Shown piece after piece: positions 17,151-25,739 of a DNA stretch of 64,000 nt. The DNA lies in the NCBI GenBank assembly GCA_944391955.1, contig CALXVG010000002.1:52921-116920 (forward strand), written 5' to 3'. The position numbers were made by a program, and so were the translations under genes. The notes under the pieces are model-generated. The model saw only the letters and a list, made by a program, of their open reading frames with translations, was not told the DNA's origin and made no database searches. This DNA comes from an uncultured Clostridia bacterium. Lineage in GTDB: Bacteria; Bacillota; Clostridia; TANB77; CAG-508. Each line of letters opens with the position of its first letter. Within the stretch, counting starts at the first letter, position 1.

Positions 17151-18572
17151 ATGGAGAGTAAAATTTTGTTGAAGAAAAAACATGGTTTTATATATAGCAT
17201 TTTTATTTTAATAGTATCACAGTGCATTATCAAAATCACAGGATTAATATATAAACTATATCTTACAAATAAATCAGGATTTGGTGATGAAGGAAATGCA
17301 ATATACGCATCAGCATTTCAAATTTATGCAATACTTCTTGCAATAACGTCAATAGGTGTTCCAAATGCCATTTCAAAACTCATTTCATCAAAAGTAGCAA
17401 AAGGAGATAACAAAGGAGCATATAGAATATTTAAAATAGCATTTATACTCTTTGGAGGATTGGGATTTTTAGGAAGTTGTATATTATTTTTTTATGCTCA
17501 TATAATTTCATGTAATTATTTAGGAATTCCAGAAGCGGAAATTAGCCTTATAGCATTATCACCATCTATATTTTTTGTTAGTATAGAAGCAGTACTTAAA
17601 GGATACTTCAATGGAAGAGAAAAAATTTCAATTACAGCAAATTCACAATCAATGGAGCAAATATTTAAAACAATTTCCACAATAATATTTGTAGAAATAT
17701 TTTCAAATATATCCAGAAAAAATACTATTATAATGGTAGGAGTAGCTTCAATTGCAACAACACTTGGTACAGTATTTAGCTGTGCATATTTATATATATG
17801 TTATCTAAAAAATAAAAAACAGATATGGAAGGAAGTATTAACTTCAGTTGAACAAAAACAAGAACGAATAAAAACAGTTATAAAAACGATATTTTGGGTT
17901 ACAATGCCAATTTCAATAAGTTCATTATTAGGAGCAATGAATAAAACGATTGATGCATTTACAATAGTAAAAAATATAAGTGAATTTGTTGGATTAGAGC
18001 AGGCAAAAATTCAATATGGTATATTAACAGGAAAAATAGACACACTTATAAATTTACCATTTTCATTCAATATGGCATTTGCAATAACTTTAATACCAGC
18101 AATATCAGCAGCAGTAGAAAAAAAAGATTACAAATCAGCAAAGAAAAAAATAAAATTTTCACTATTAGCAACACTAATAATTGGAAGCACATGTAGTTTA
18201 GGTCTTTATATATTTGCGGATTTTATATTAAAAGTGTTATTCCCAAATGCATCTGCAGGAGCAAATATGTTAAAATTAAGCTCATGGAGCATAATTTTTG
18301 TAGTATTAACACAAACTATAACAGGAGTTATACAAGGATTAGGCAAATTTAAAATTATGATTATTTCATTAAGTATTGGATGTATAACAAAACTAATATT
18401 AAATACATTTTTATTAAAGATAGAAACAATTGGTATATATGGAGCAATTATTTCTACCTTAATAAGCCATATAATAGTATGCTTAATTAACATAATAATG
18501 CTATTTAGATATATGAAAACAGCTTTTGAAATAAAAAAGCTTAAAAATAAGGAATTTTTATTACAAAAGTGA
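17151..18572 (+). CDS. MOP-superfamily flippase (SpoVB/MurJ-like)
   Basis: A 473-residue polytopic membrane protein with about 12-14 helices and the polysaccharide-export/flippase pattern: an N-terminal SQCIIKITGLIYKLYL amphipathic start, GVPNAISKLIS after helix 2, and a Pro/Gly-rich second half. Closest by general appearance to SpoVB-type lipid-linked cell-wall precursor transporters of spore formers; MurJ-like activity is possible. The ATG at 17151 has no ribosome site; GGAGAG (17153-17158) lies 7 bases before a TTG at 17166, so translation may start there instead. Confidence 0.8.
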   Translation: MESKILLKKKHGFIYSIFILIVSQCIIKITGLIYKLYLTNKSGFGDEGNAIYASAFQIYAILLAITSIGVPNAISKLISSKVAKGDNKGAYRIFKIAFILFGGLGFLGSCILFFYAHIISCNYLGIPEAEISLIALSPSIFFVSIEAVLKGYFNGREKISITANSQSMEQIFKTISTIIFVEIFSNISRKNTIIMVGVASIATTLGTVFSCAYLYICYLKNKKQIWKEVLTSVEQKQERIKTVIKTIFWVTMPISISSLLGAMNKTIDAFTIVKNISEFVGLEQAKIQYGILTGKIDTLINLPFSFNMAFAITLIPAISAAVEKKDYKSAKKKIKFSLLATLIIGSTCSLGLYIFADFILKVLFPNASAGANMLKLSSWSIIFVVLTQTITGVIQGLGKFKIMIISLSIGCITKLILNTFLLKIETIGIYGAIISTLISHIIVCLINIIMLFRYMKTAFEIKKLKNKEFLLQK

Positions 18573-18666
18573 AAAAAAAGAAGGATTTTAGCCAATAATG
18601 GCGAATTATCTAAATAGTAGATGCTTTCTACACTAAAAAGAAAAACTTTATAGGAGGTAATTTTAA
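18573..18666 (+). other. Leader region of the HU gene
   Basis: 94 bases without a gene, holding two small hairpins (GCCA-ATAA-TGGC and GTAGA-TGCTT-TCTAC) ahead of a strong AGGAGG ribosome site. A clear promoter was not identified. Confidence 0.3.
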
Positions 18667-18945
18667 ATGAACAAAGCTGAATTAATCGCAGCAGTAGCTG
18701 CAAAAACAGGAGAAACAAAAAAAGGAGCTGAAGCAACAGTTAATGCATTCGTAGATGTTGTAACAGAAGCTTTACAAGAAGGAGAAAAAGTTCAATTAGT
18801 AGGATTCGGTTCTTTTGAAGTAAGAAAAAGAGCAGCTAGAAAAGGAAGAAACCCACAAACTAAAGAAGAAATCAAAATACCTGCATCTAAAGCTCCAGTA
18901 TTTAAAGCTGGTAAAGCATTAAAAGATTTAGTAAACAACAAATAA
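18667..18945 (+). CDS. hup: DNA-binding protein HU
   Basis: A 92-residue nucleoid protein that bends DNA as a dimer. The family landmarks are [11 protein letters not shown] at the start, the [14 protein letters not shown] beta-arm base and GRNPQTKE at the arm tip. Codon usage is less AT-extreme than its neighbours, as expected for a highly expressed gene (GCT, GTT, TTC codons). Preceded by a structured leader with AGGAGG and followed by a strong terminator. Confidence 0.97.
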   Translation: MNKAELIAAVAAKTGETKKGAEATVNAFVDVVTEALQEGEKVQLVGFGSFEVRKRAARKGRNPQTKEEIKIPASKAPVFKAGKALKDLVNNK

Positions 18946-18957
18946 GATAAAGAGATA

Positions 18958-19009
18958 GTGGCTCTTGCCACAATAAAGAGACCATTCTGCTTGGTCTCTT
19001 ACTTTTTTA
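18958..19009 (+). terminator. HU terminator with an accessory hairpin
   Basis: GTGGC-TCTT-GCCAC (18958-18971) is followed by AAGAGACCA (18976-18984) pairing with TGGTCTCTT (18992-19000) and a run of T. Confidence 0.85.
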
Positions 19010-19030
19010 GAAAATAATAAAGAGGGAAAA

Positions 19031-19318
19031 ATGAGAGAAATAGTAAATGAAAATATAAAAATAATATTAATATACTTGTTAATAATAAATATAATAACTT
19101 TTTTTGTAATGTGGTTAGACAAGCATAAGGCAAAAAGAGCAAATTGGAGGATACCAGAAAAAACATTATTTACATTGGTATTTCTAGGTGGTGGAATAGG
19201 TGGTATTGCAGGAATGTATACATTTAGACACAAAAATAGAAAAATAAGATTTGTAATAGGATTTCCAATGATTTTAATTATAGAAATTATAATATTTTTA
19301 TGTTTATATTTTATATAA
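19031..19318 (+). CDS. DUF1294 small membrane protein
   Basis: A 95-residue protein with three predicted membrane segments (about 11-29, 47-60 and 74-94). The DUF1294 signature is clear: WLDKHKAKRANWRIPEKTL, then GGGIGGIAGMYTFRHK and a final hydrophobic helix. Family members are uncharacterised. GAGGGAAA provides the ribosome site. It follows the HU terminator and appears to be a single-gene unit. Confidence 0.85.
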   Translation: MREIVNENIKIILIYLLIINIITFFVMWLDKHKAKRANWRIPEKTLFTLVFLGGGIGGIAGMYTFRHKNRKIRFVIGFPMILIIEIIIFLCLYFI

Positions 19319-19600
19319 TTAAAAATAAACATGTGTACTGTAAACATAATCAATCTTAAAAAATTATTAAAATATCCTACCAGACAAACACGTTTTTTAA
19401 GACAAAAAAATCGACAAAAAAAGTCAGCATTTAGAATTACTCACAGAGTTATCCACAGTTTCCACAGGAAAAGTGAATAAAAAAATGTAGAAAGGTGAGG
19501 TAACATAAAAACGAGTTTTGTTACAACAAAATTACAAAAACCAAACAATATGTCAAAAATATTACACAAAAATTACAAAAAGAAAAGAAAGGAAAAAACA
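19319..19600 (+). other. Gene-poor spacer with one DnaA box
   Basis: No gene seen. It contains a perfect DnaA-box sequence, TTATCCACA (19449-19457), with a degenerate TTTCCACAG beside it. A single box without an AT-rich unwinding element or dnaA/dnaN neighbours does not make an origin; it might be a DnaA regulatory or titration site. Confidence 0.35.
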
Positions 19601-19984
19601 ATGATTTTAGCAGGAAATGTAATAAGTGGGTTAGGAACAGCCAAAATGTGGGTCAAAAAAATAGAAGATGTATTTCAAAAAAAACTAGATATGAAGCTGT
19701 TCCCAGGGACTTTGAATATCAAATTAAAAGAAGGATATACAGTAGTTCCAGATATAATTATAAAGCCAAATGAATTTGGAGGAACCCAAAATGTCTTGAT
19801 ACAAACTTGTAATATAAGAGATGAAAAAAATCAATTTGTACATAAAGCATTTATAGTAAGAGCAGAAAAAAATGCCAATAATATGGGAGACCATAATACT
19901 GATATTGTAGAAATTGTTTCAGATATAAACTTTAGAGAAAAACTTAATTTAAAAGATAATGATATTATATCAATAGAGATATAA
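19601..19984 (+). CDS. DUF120 protein, CTP-dependent riboflavin-kinase-like
   Basis: A 127-residue protein that matches the archaeal-type RibK family (DUF120): ILAGNVISGLG at the N-terminus, then the FPGTLNIKL core motif, and a C-terminal DIVEIVSDINFREKLNL strand-helix followed by LKDND. In archaea this cradle-loop barrel transfers phosphate from CTP to riboflavin; whether the bacterial members do so is unproven. A longer frame opens at 19550, but AAAGG (19588-19592) lies 8 bases before the ATG at 19601. It precedes the spoIIIA operon by 64 bases. Confidence 0.7.
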   Translation: MILAGNVISGLGTAKMWVKKIEDVFQKKLDMKLFPGTLNIKLKEGYTVVPDIIIKPNEFGGTQNVLIQTCNIRDEKNQFVHKAFIVRAEKNANNMGDHNTDIVEIVSDINFREKLNLKDNDIISIEI

Positions 19985-20012
19985 TAATTAGTTCTAAAAC
20001 AAATATCTTCAG

Positions 20013-20020
20013 CATATAAT
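20013..20020 (+). promoter_or_regulatory. Possible sigma-E -10 element upstream of spoIIIA
   Basis: CATATAAT resembles the sigma-E -10 consensus and lies 29 bases before the spoIIIAA start. No convincing -35 is seen at the right distance. The assignment leans on the known mother-cell sigma-E control of this operon in Bacillus. Confidence 0.3.
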
Positions 20021-20048
20021 TCTTAAGAGAAGTATTTAAGGAGAATAT

Positions 20049-20984
20049 ATGCAGGAGATATTTAATTTTTTTCCAGTAAAAATCTCAAAAAAGATAAATG
20101 AATACATTAATGGACAAGTAGACAAAGAGTTAAATCAAATAGAAGAAATACGATTCAGAAATAATAATCCCATAATATTAAAATATAATAACAAAGAACA
20201 AGTTTTGCAAGAATATACTAATTCAAATGATATTTTAGAAATAATGCAACGAATTTGTAATAATTCAATTTACTCATATCAAAATCAAATTTGCAATGGA
20301 TATATAACAATTAAAGGCGGACATAGAGTAGGTATCACAGGAAATTGTGTAATAGAAAATAACAAAGTAATTAATATAAATTACATATCAAGTTTAAATT
20401 TTAGAATAGCAAGGCAAGTATTAGGATGTAGCAATAAAATATTAAAATATGTTTTAAATATAGAAAATAAAAGTATTTATAATACATTAATTGTATCTCC
20501 ACCAGGAGTGGGAAAAACAACCTTACTAAGAGATTTAATAAGAAATATTAGTACAGGAATAGAAGAAATAAATTTTCCGGGATTAAATGTAGGTGTGGTT
20601 GATGAAAGAGGAGAAATAGCTTCACTGTATAGAGGAATATCTCAAAACAATATAGGAACAAGAACAGATATATTAGATAATATACCAAAAGTGCTTGGAA
20701 TGAAAATGTTAATTAGAAGTATGTCGCCACAAGTAATTTGTGCAGATGAAATAGGAAATAGTGGAGATTCAGAAATTATAAAAGAAGCTTTTTGTTCAGG
20801 AATAAAAGGAATTTTCACAGCACATGGTTCAACATTTAAAGATATTCTAAAAAATCCAATATTAAAAGAATTACTAGAAACAAATATTATAGAAAAAATA
20901 ATAATATTAGATACTCAAGGGGAAAAAGGAAAAATAAAAAGCATATATGAATTGATAGAAGAAAATTACAAGGAGGCTAAATAA
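20049..20984 (+). CDS. spoIIIAA: Stage III sporulation protein AA (ATPase)
   Basis: SpoIIIAA is the secretion-type ATPase of the mother-cell/forespore channel (feeding tube). The 311 residues carry a Walker A motif, SPPGVGKTTLLRD (about 152-164), a Walker B-like VVDERGEIA and a further CADEIG motif. The N-terminal half holds the R3H-like GGHRVGITG region. GGAGAA precedes the ATG. First gene of the complete eight-gene operon; the next gene starts 4 bases after the stop. Confidence 0.95.
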   Translation: MQEIFNFFPVKISKKINEYINGQVDKELNQIEEIRFRNNNPIILKYNNKEQVLQEYTNSNDILEIMQRICNNSIYSYQNQICNGYITIKGGHRVGITGNCVIENNKVININYISSLNFRIARQVLGCSNKILKYVLNIENKSIYNTLIVSPPGVGKTTLLRDLIRNISTGIEEINFPGLNVGVVDERGEIASLYRGISQNNIGTRTDILDNIPKVLGMKMLIRSMSPQVICADEIGNSGDSEIIKEAFCSGIKGIFTAHGSTFKDILKNPILKELLETNIIEKIIILDTQGEKGKIKSIYELIEENYKEAK

Positions 20985-20988
20985 AAGT

Positions 20989-21498
20989 ATGTTATTTATT
21001 AGAATACTAATTTATAGTGCAATTTTTTTAACATGTTCCATTATAGGAATATTAAAATCCAGAAGATATGTAGATAGAATAAATGAACTAAGAGAATTTA
21101 AAAATGCACTTAATATATTTAAAACAAAAATAAACTTTACATATGAACCAATTCCAGAAATTTTTAATCAAATATCAGAAAGTATGGAAACAAACATCAG
21201 TGGGATATTTAGAAAAGCAAGTTATAATATGAACTTTAAACCAGCAGGTGAGGCTTGGAATATAGCAATGGATACTGATATCTTAAACATTAATTCAGAA
21301 GATAAAACTATTCTAAAAAATTTAGGAAAATTATTAGGAAAAACAGATTTAAAAGGACAATTAAATCAAATAGAATTAACAACATCTTTTTTAGAAAATC
21401 AGATAAAAAAAGCAGAAATAGAACGTGAGAAAAACGAAAAACTTTATAGAACATTAGGTATGATTATTGGATTAGGAATTGTAATTATATTAGTATAG
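20989..21498 (+). CDS. spoIIIAB: Stage III sporulation protein AB
   Basis: A 169-residue membrane protein with one N-terminal helix (about 4-22) and one C-terminal helix (about 152-168) flanking a helical cytoplasmic domain that resembles GspF/T2SS platform proteins. Characteristic LxxFxxALxxFKTxI pattern after the first helix. It starts 4 bases after spoIIIAA. It is thought to form the platform that couples the ATPase to the channel. Confidence 0.9.
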   Translation: MLFIRILIYSAIFLTCSIIGILKSRRYVDRINELREFKNALNIFKTKINFTYEPIPEIFNQISESMETNISGIFRKASYNMNFKPAGEAWNIAMDTDILNINSEDKTILKNLGKLLGKTDLKGQLNQIELTTSFLENQIKKAEIEREKNEKLYRTLGMIIGLGIVIILV

Positions 21499-21546
21499 TT
21501 AAAACTTTCAATCCAATTTGTAACTTGGGAAGGAATGTGAGTAAGT

Positions 21547-21741
21547 ATGGAAATAGATTTACTTTTTAAAATAGCTGCAATAGGAATTCTTGTTGCAGTT
21601 TTACACCAAGTGTTAGTAAGAGCAGGAAGAGAAGATCAAGCAATGATGACAACATTAGCAGGATTAATAATTGTTCTTTCTATGGTAATTAAAGAAATTA
21701 GTGCATTATTTAATAGTGTTAGAACAATTTTCAACTTATAG
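21547..21741 (+). CDS. spoIIIAC: Stage III sporulation protein AC
   Basis: A 64-residue protein of two membrane helices joined by a short basic loop with GREDQA, the usual SpoIIIAC layout (Val-Leu-His-Gln-Val-Leu in the first helix). GGAAGGA precedes the ATG. Part of the membrane portion of the mother-cell channel. Confidence 0.92.
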   Translation: MEIDLLFKIAAIGILVAVLHQVLVRAGREDQAMMTTLAGLIIVLSMVIKEISALFNSVRTIFNL

Positions 21742-21765
21742 CTATTATATAAAGGAATGATAAAC

Positions 21766-22152
21766 ATGGAAATTGTAAAAATAATAGGCATAGGACTAGT
21801 ATCATTAATATTAATAGTTATCATCAAACAGTACAAGCCAGAGTTTGCATTATATGTATCTTTGGGTGCAGGAATTATCATAATACTGATGGTATTGGAC
21901 AAGTTATTAGGTATAATACAATTGCTAACTACGCTTAGTCAAAAAGCAGGTATAAATGCAACATATCTTTCTATATTATTGAAAATAACAGGGATAGCAA
22001 TTCTTACTGAATTCGGAGTAAGTATATGTAAAGATGCAGGAGAAACAGCAGTAGCAAACAAAATTGAATTTGGTGGAAAAATTATAATAATTAGTATATC
22101 AATTCCAATAATATCAGCACTTTTAGAAGTTATTATGCAACTAATACCATGA
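21766..22152 (+). CDS. spoIIIAD: Stage III sporulation protein AD
   Basis: A 128-residue membrane protein with four predicted helices. The family pattern KQYKPEFALYVSLGAG and the TEFGVSICKDAGE segment are both present. An ATG at 21757 touches the ribosome site AAGGA; the ATG at 21766 is 9 bases away and gives the expected MEIVKIIGIG start. Confidence 0.92.
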   Translation: MEIVKIIGIGLVSLILIVIIKQYKPEFALYVSLGAGIIIILMVLDKLLGIIQLLTTLSQKAGINATYLSILLKITGIAILTEFGVSICKDAGETAVANKIEFGGKIIIISISIPIISALLEVIMQLIP

Positions 22153-22173
22153 AAATTTTAATAAGGAATTATT

Positions 22174-23311
22174 ATGAAACTTTTATTTTTAATTATATTA
22201 ATAATTAATATAATAACTCCAACAAGTTATGCAACAGATGCTATTATAGAATCTCAATTAGAAGTACTAGATTTATCAGCAATTGTAAGCGAAGGAAAAA
22301 AGTATACAAATGAAGTATTCCCAGAAATAGATATAGATAACTACTTATCAGAAGTAATGAAGGGAAACATAAATAACAAAACAATATTAATAAGTATAAT
22401 AAAATTATTTGCAAGTGAAATTGTTTCATCAATTACACTATTAGGAACTATTTTAATAATTATAGTAATACATAGTATATTAAAAAACATAGGAGAAAAT
22501 TTAGGAAATGAAAATGTTGCAAAAATAGCATACTTTGTAGAGTACATACTAATTGTTACATTAATTACAAGTAATTTTTCTCAAATAATAAATGGAGTAA
22601 GTGAAAGTATTACTAATCTTGTAGGATTTATGAATTCTTTATTACCAATACTAATAGCATTAATAAGTGCAACAGGTCAAATAGCAACAATTACAGTAAT
22701 ACAACCTGTACTATTTTTTTCAATAATTATAATTGGCAATATAGTAAATCTTGTAATATTACCAATAATAGTAGTTTCAACAGCATTAGATATAGTGTCA
22801 AATTTATCAGACAAAGTACAAGTAGGAAAATTAGCAAAATTCTTTAAATCCAGTTCAGTGTGGTGTTTAGGATTTATTATAACAATATTTGTAGGAGTAC
22901 TCTCAATAGAAGGAACATTAACAAGTAGTATAGATGGAATAACTATAAAAGGGATAAAAACAGCAACATCAACTTTTGTACCTGTTGTGGGTAAAGCACT
23001 AGGAGACTCAGTAGATACAGTATTACGGAGCAACATCATTAATAAAAAATGCCGTTGGAGTAATTGGAGTAATTATAATAATAGGAATTTGTATAACACC
23101 AATTATAAAACTTGCAATATTAAGTATTTTATATAGCCTAGCAGCAGCAATAAGTGAACCACTAGCAGATGAAAAAATAGTAAAAGTAATCAGTAGTGTA
23201 GGAGGAACATTTAAAATTTTACTGGGAATAATGATATTTGTATCAGTGTTATTAATAATTGGAATTGCAATAATACTAAAAATCTCTAATGCTTCAATTA
23301 TGTATAGATAA
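22174..23311 (+). CDS. spoIIIAE: Stage III sporulation protein AE, frame broken at a CGG codon
   Basis: SpoIIIAE is a polytopic protein of the SpoIIIA channel. The first 284 codons are normal, with a signal-like helix ending in SYATDA and about seven membrane segments. The frame then breaks in GDSVDTVL: TTA is followed by CGG (23026-23028). Read straight on, 37 unrelated residues follow, ending at 23136. Skipping the single C at 23026 gives Gly-Ala-Thr-Ser and a perfect family C-terminus to the TAA at 23309-23311, 378 residues in all. Nothing else in the gene is damaged. The identical TTACGG context breaks mtaB. Options: +1 recoding, a recent mutation or a sequence error. Confidence 0.85.
23023..23029 (+). 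other. Candidate +1 recoding site, TTA-C-GGA
   Basis: Zero-frame TTA CGG; skipping C23026 restores TTA GGA (Leu-Gly) and the SpoIIIAE reading frame. One of four such CGG sites in the window. Confidence 0.5.
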
Positions 23312-23335
23312 ATTTTCAAAAAGGAGCTAAATAAA

Positions 23336-23896
23336 ATGGTAGCATGGTTAAATAGCTGGATGAAAGGGATAATAATTGCAGTAATTATAAGCATAATAAT
23401 TGAGATGCTAGTTCCAAATGGAAATATAAAAAAATATATAAAAACGGTTATAGGAATATATATAATGTTTGTAATAATATCTCCTATTATCACAAAAATA
23501 ACAGGAAAAGAAATAAGTATTGAAAAATATATAGATTCACAAACAAAAAAATACAAAAGTTTCGAAACAACAACAATAGATACTAATTACTATATAAAAG
23601 AAACATATGTAGAAAATATACAAAATGAAATTACAAAAGAAATACAAGAAAAAGAATACATAGTTAATAAAATTCAAATAGATATAGAAGAAAATGAAGA
23701 AAACTATGGACAAATAAAAAAAATAGAATTAAATATTTCCAAAAAAAATAAAGGAATTGAACCAATAGAAATCTCAATTGGTGATACAGAACAAGAAAAT
23801 AAAGAAGAAATAACCGAACAAGAAAAAAATGACTTAAAAAGCTTTTTGTCAGAAACATACGGAACAGAAAAACAAGATATAATCATTAATGAATAA
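23336..23896 (+). CDS. spoIIIAF: Stage III sporulation protein AF
   Basis: A 186-residue protein with two N-terminal membrane helices (about 8-28 and 35-56) followed by a soluble ~130-residue domain exposed in the intermembrane space. The LVPNGNIKKYIKTVIGIY segment between the helices is characteristic. AAGGAGC precedes the ATG; 24 bases separate it from the corrected end of spoIIIAE, which supports that end. Confidence 0.9.
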   Translation: MVAWLNSWMKGIIIAVIISIIIEMLVPNGNIKKYIKTVIGIYIMFVIISPIITKITGKEISIEKYIDSQTKKYKSFETTTIDTNYYIKETYVENIQNEITKEIQEKEYIVNKIQIDIEENEENYGQIKKIELNISKKNKGIEPIEISIGDTEQENKEEITEQEKNDLKSFLSETYGTEKQDIIINE

Positions 23897-23910
23897 AGGA
23901 AGGTTTGATT

Positions 23911-24516
23911 ATGTTTAAAGATAAAATTAAAAGTCTAATTGTAAAAAAAACAGAAGGAAATAATAAAAAAACAATAGAAAACTTAGTAGTATTCTTAATT
24001 TTACTAATAGTAACCATTGTTGCAATAAACTTGATATGGGGAAAAGAGGAGCAAAATACAGTAGAAAATCAAATAGAAACTGAACATAAGGTATTAGCAG
24101 AAAATATAGAAAACAGTACTACAAATGAAACAAATGCATATAATTTAGAACAAGAGTTAGAGGAAGTCCTATCAAAGATAGAAGGAGTAGGAAAAGTAAA
24201 AGTATTAATTACATATTCAGAGAGTAGCCAAATAGTAGCTATGTATAATGAAAACAAGAATATTAGTGTAACAGAAGAAACAGATTCAGAAGGTGGAATA
24301 CGAACAATAGAAGCAACAGATGCAAACAAAGAAATAATTCTAGATGGAGATAATAATCCAATAACAGAAAAAATAGTAATGCCAAAAATAGAAGGAGCTA
24401 TTATAATTGCAGAAGGTGGAGGAGATGCAATCCTAAAATCAAATATAGTTCAAGCAGTATCTGCTGTTACAGGTTTGGCTTCCCATAAAGTTCAAGTTTT
24501 TAAAATGACAAATTAA
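23911..24516 (+). CDS. spoIIIAG: Stage III sporulation protein AG
   Basis: SpoIIIAG forms a large ring in the channel between mother cell and forespore. A 201-residue protein with one N-terminal membrane helix (about 25-45), a linker and a ring-building motif domain (LEEVLSKIEGVGKVKVLITY, then the KIEGAIIIAEGG strand). A TTG at 23905 is also open; the ATG at 23911 is 7 bases from AAGGAAGG and preferred. Confidence 0.93.
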   Translation: MFKDKIKSLIVKKTEGNNKKTIENLVVFLILLIVTIVAINLIWGKEEQNTVENQIETEHKVLAENIENSTTNETNAYNLEQELEEVLSKIEGVGKVKVLITYSESSQIVAMYNENKNISVTEETDSEGGIRTIEATDANKEIILDGDNNPITEKIVMPKIEGAIIIAEGGGDAILKSNIVQAVSAVTGLASHKVQVFKMTN

Positions 24517-24535
24517 AAATAAAAAGGAGATAATC

Positions 24536-25174
24536 ATGAAAATCTTAAAGAAAAATCAACTAATAATATTAGTGATATCATTAATGCTAATGACAGCAGG
24601 GTATTTAAATTTTACAAGTCAAGATGTAGAAAAAGAAAATTTAGCAGCATTAGGAGATGCAACATTAGTAAGTGGAAATGCAATAGAAAATGAAGTTGTT
24701 GAAAATATCATTGAAAATAATGTAACAGAAGAGGAGAACATATCTGTTACAAAAAATAAAGAAGAAAATAATAATGAAAATAATATAGAAGAAACAAATG
24801 CAGTAATTACTAATACAGAAGAGGAAACAGACAACTATTTTGTACAGTCAAAATTGGAAAGAGAAAATATGTATTCACAAATATTAGAAACATATCAGGA
24901 AATTTATAACAATATAAACTCAACAGCAGAGCAAAAGTCAGAAGCAATAAACAAAATAACAGAAATGAACAATGAGAAAAATGCAATAATGATAGCAGAA
25001 AATTTAGTCCAGGCAAAAGGCTTTGAAGATATTGTGATATTTTCTAATTCAAACAGTATCAGTGTAATTATAAAAGCAGAAAAATTAGAAGCGGAACAGA
25101 TTGCACAGATACAAAACATTATATCAAGAGAACTATCAGTAGGAGTAGAATTAATAAATATTAGTACAAAATAA
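24536..25174 (+). CDS. spoIIIAH: Stage III sporulation protein AH
   Basis: SpoIIIAH is the mother-cell partner of forespore SpoIIQ and makes the channel ring. The 212 residues have one N-terminal membrane helix (about 7-24), an acidic Asn/Glu-rich linker and a C-terminal YscJ-like domain (AENLVQAKGFEDIVIF and the following strands). AAAGGAG precedes the ATG. Last gene of the operon. Confidence 0.92.
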   Translation: MKILKKNQLIILVISLMLMTAGYLNFTSQDVEKENLAALGDATLVSGNAIENEVVENIIENNVTEEENISVTKNKEENNNENNIEETNAVITNTEEETDNYFVQSKLERENMYSQILETYQEIYNNINSTAEQKSEAINKITEMNNEKNAIMIAENLVQAKGFEDIVIFSNSNSISVIIKAEKLEAEQIAQIQNIISRELSVGVELINISTK

Positions 25175-25185
25175 ATGTAAAAAAT

Positions 25186-25215
25186 AGGCGGAAAAAGAAA
25201 ATAAGTGGCGAATAT
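25186..25215 (+). promoter_or_regulatory. Possible sigma-H promoter of spoVG
   Basis: AGGCGGAAA near 25186 and GGCGAATAT (25207-25215), the latter fitting the sigma-H -10 pattern RnnGAATww. spoVG is a classical sigma-H gene in Bacillus, which supports the reading, but the -35 match is imperfect. Confidence 0.35.
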
Positions 25216-25270
25216 AATATTAGTACATAATGAAAATGTACAAAATAACTTTGGAAGGCGGTGCACATAA

Positions 25271-25540
25271 ATGCAAATAACAGACGTACGTTTAAGAAAA
25301 GTAAATTCAGAAAACAGAATGAAAGCTGTTGCTTCTGTAACTTTCGATAATGAATTCGTAATTCATGATATAAAAGTTATCGAAAGTCAAAATGGATTAT
25401 TCATAGCTATGCCTAGCAGAAAAACTCCAAACGGAGAATTCAAAGATATAGCTCATCCAATCAACGCTGAAACAAGGGAGAAAATCCAAACTTCTATTTT
25501 AGAAGCTTACAATTCTCCAGATGCTGAAACAGCTGAATAA
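25271..25540 (+). CDS. spoVG: SpoVG, septation and RNA-binding regulator
   Basis: An 89-residue protein matching SpoVG throughout: [53 protein letters not shown]. It modulates septation during sporulation and acts as a nucleic-acid-binding post-transcriptional regulator in Firmicutes. Codon use is closer to that of HU than to the surrounding genes, so expression is likely high. GGAAGGCGG lies upstream. Confidence 0.97.
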   Translation: MQITDVRLRKVNSENRMKAVASVTFDNEFVIHDIKVIESQNGLFIAMPSRKTPNGEFKDIAHPINAETREKIQTSILEAYNSPDAETAE

Positions 25541-25551
25541 TAATAAAAAAG

Positions 25552-25580
25552 AAAAAGTACCTGAAAGGGTGCTTTTTTTT
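25552..25580 (+). terminator. spoVG terminator
   Basis: AAAAAGTACC pairs with GGGTGCTTTTT (one wobble) and runs into eight T. Confidence 0.75.
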
Positions 25581-25686
25581 GCTAGTTCGGCACAGGAATA
25601 AGTGTTTTGATTGTAGGCAATTGAAAAGAACGACAGGGGTCAAATATTACAAATATATTACATTTTAGCTTTTTAATTTATTTATC

Positions 25687-25715
25687 TTGTTCTTTCATTT
25701 GGGCTATGATAATAT
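25687..25715 (+). promoter_or_regulatory. Promoter of the second DUF6273-type gene
   Basis: TTGTTC (25687-25692), 17 bp, TAATAT (25710-25715) preceded by CTATGA. Same layout as the promoter at 8131-8159. Confidence 0.55.
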
Positions 25716-25739
25716 ATAATTGACAAAGGAGGAGAAAAA

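Noticed and set aside
19440..19480. Replication origin
   Set aside because: Only one perfect DnaA box; no dnaA, dnaN, box cluster or AT-rich unwinding region in the right arrangement.
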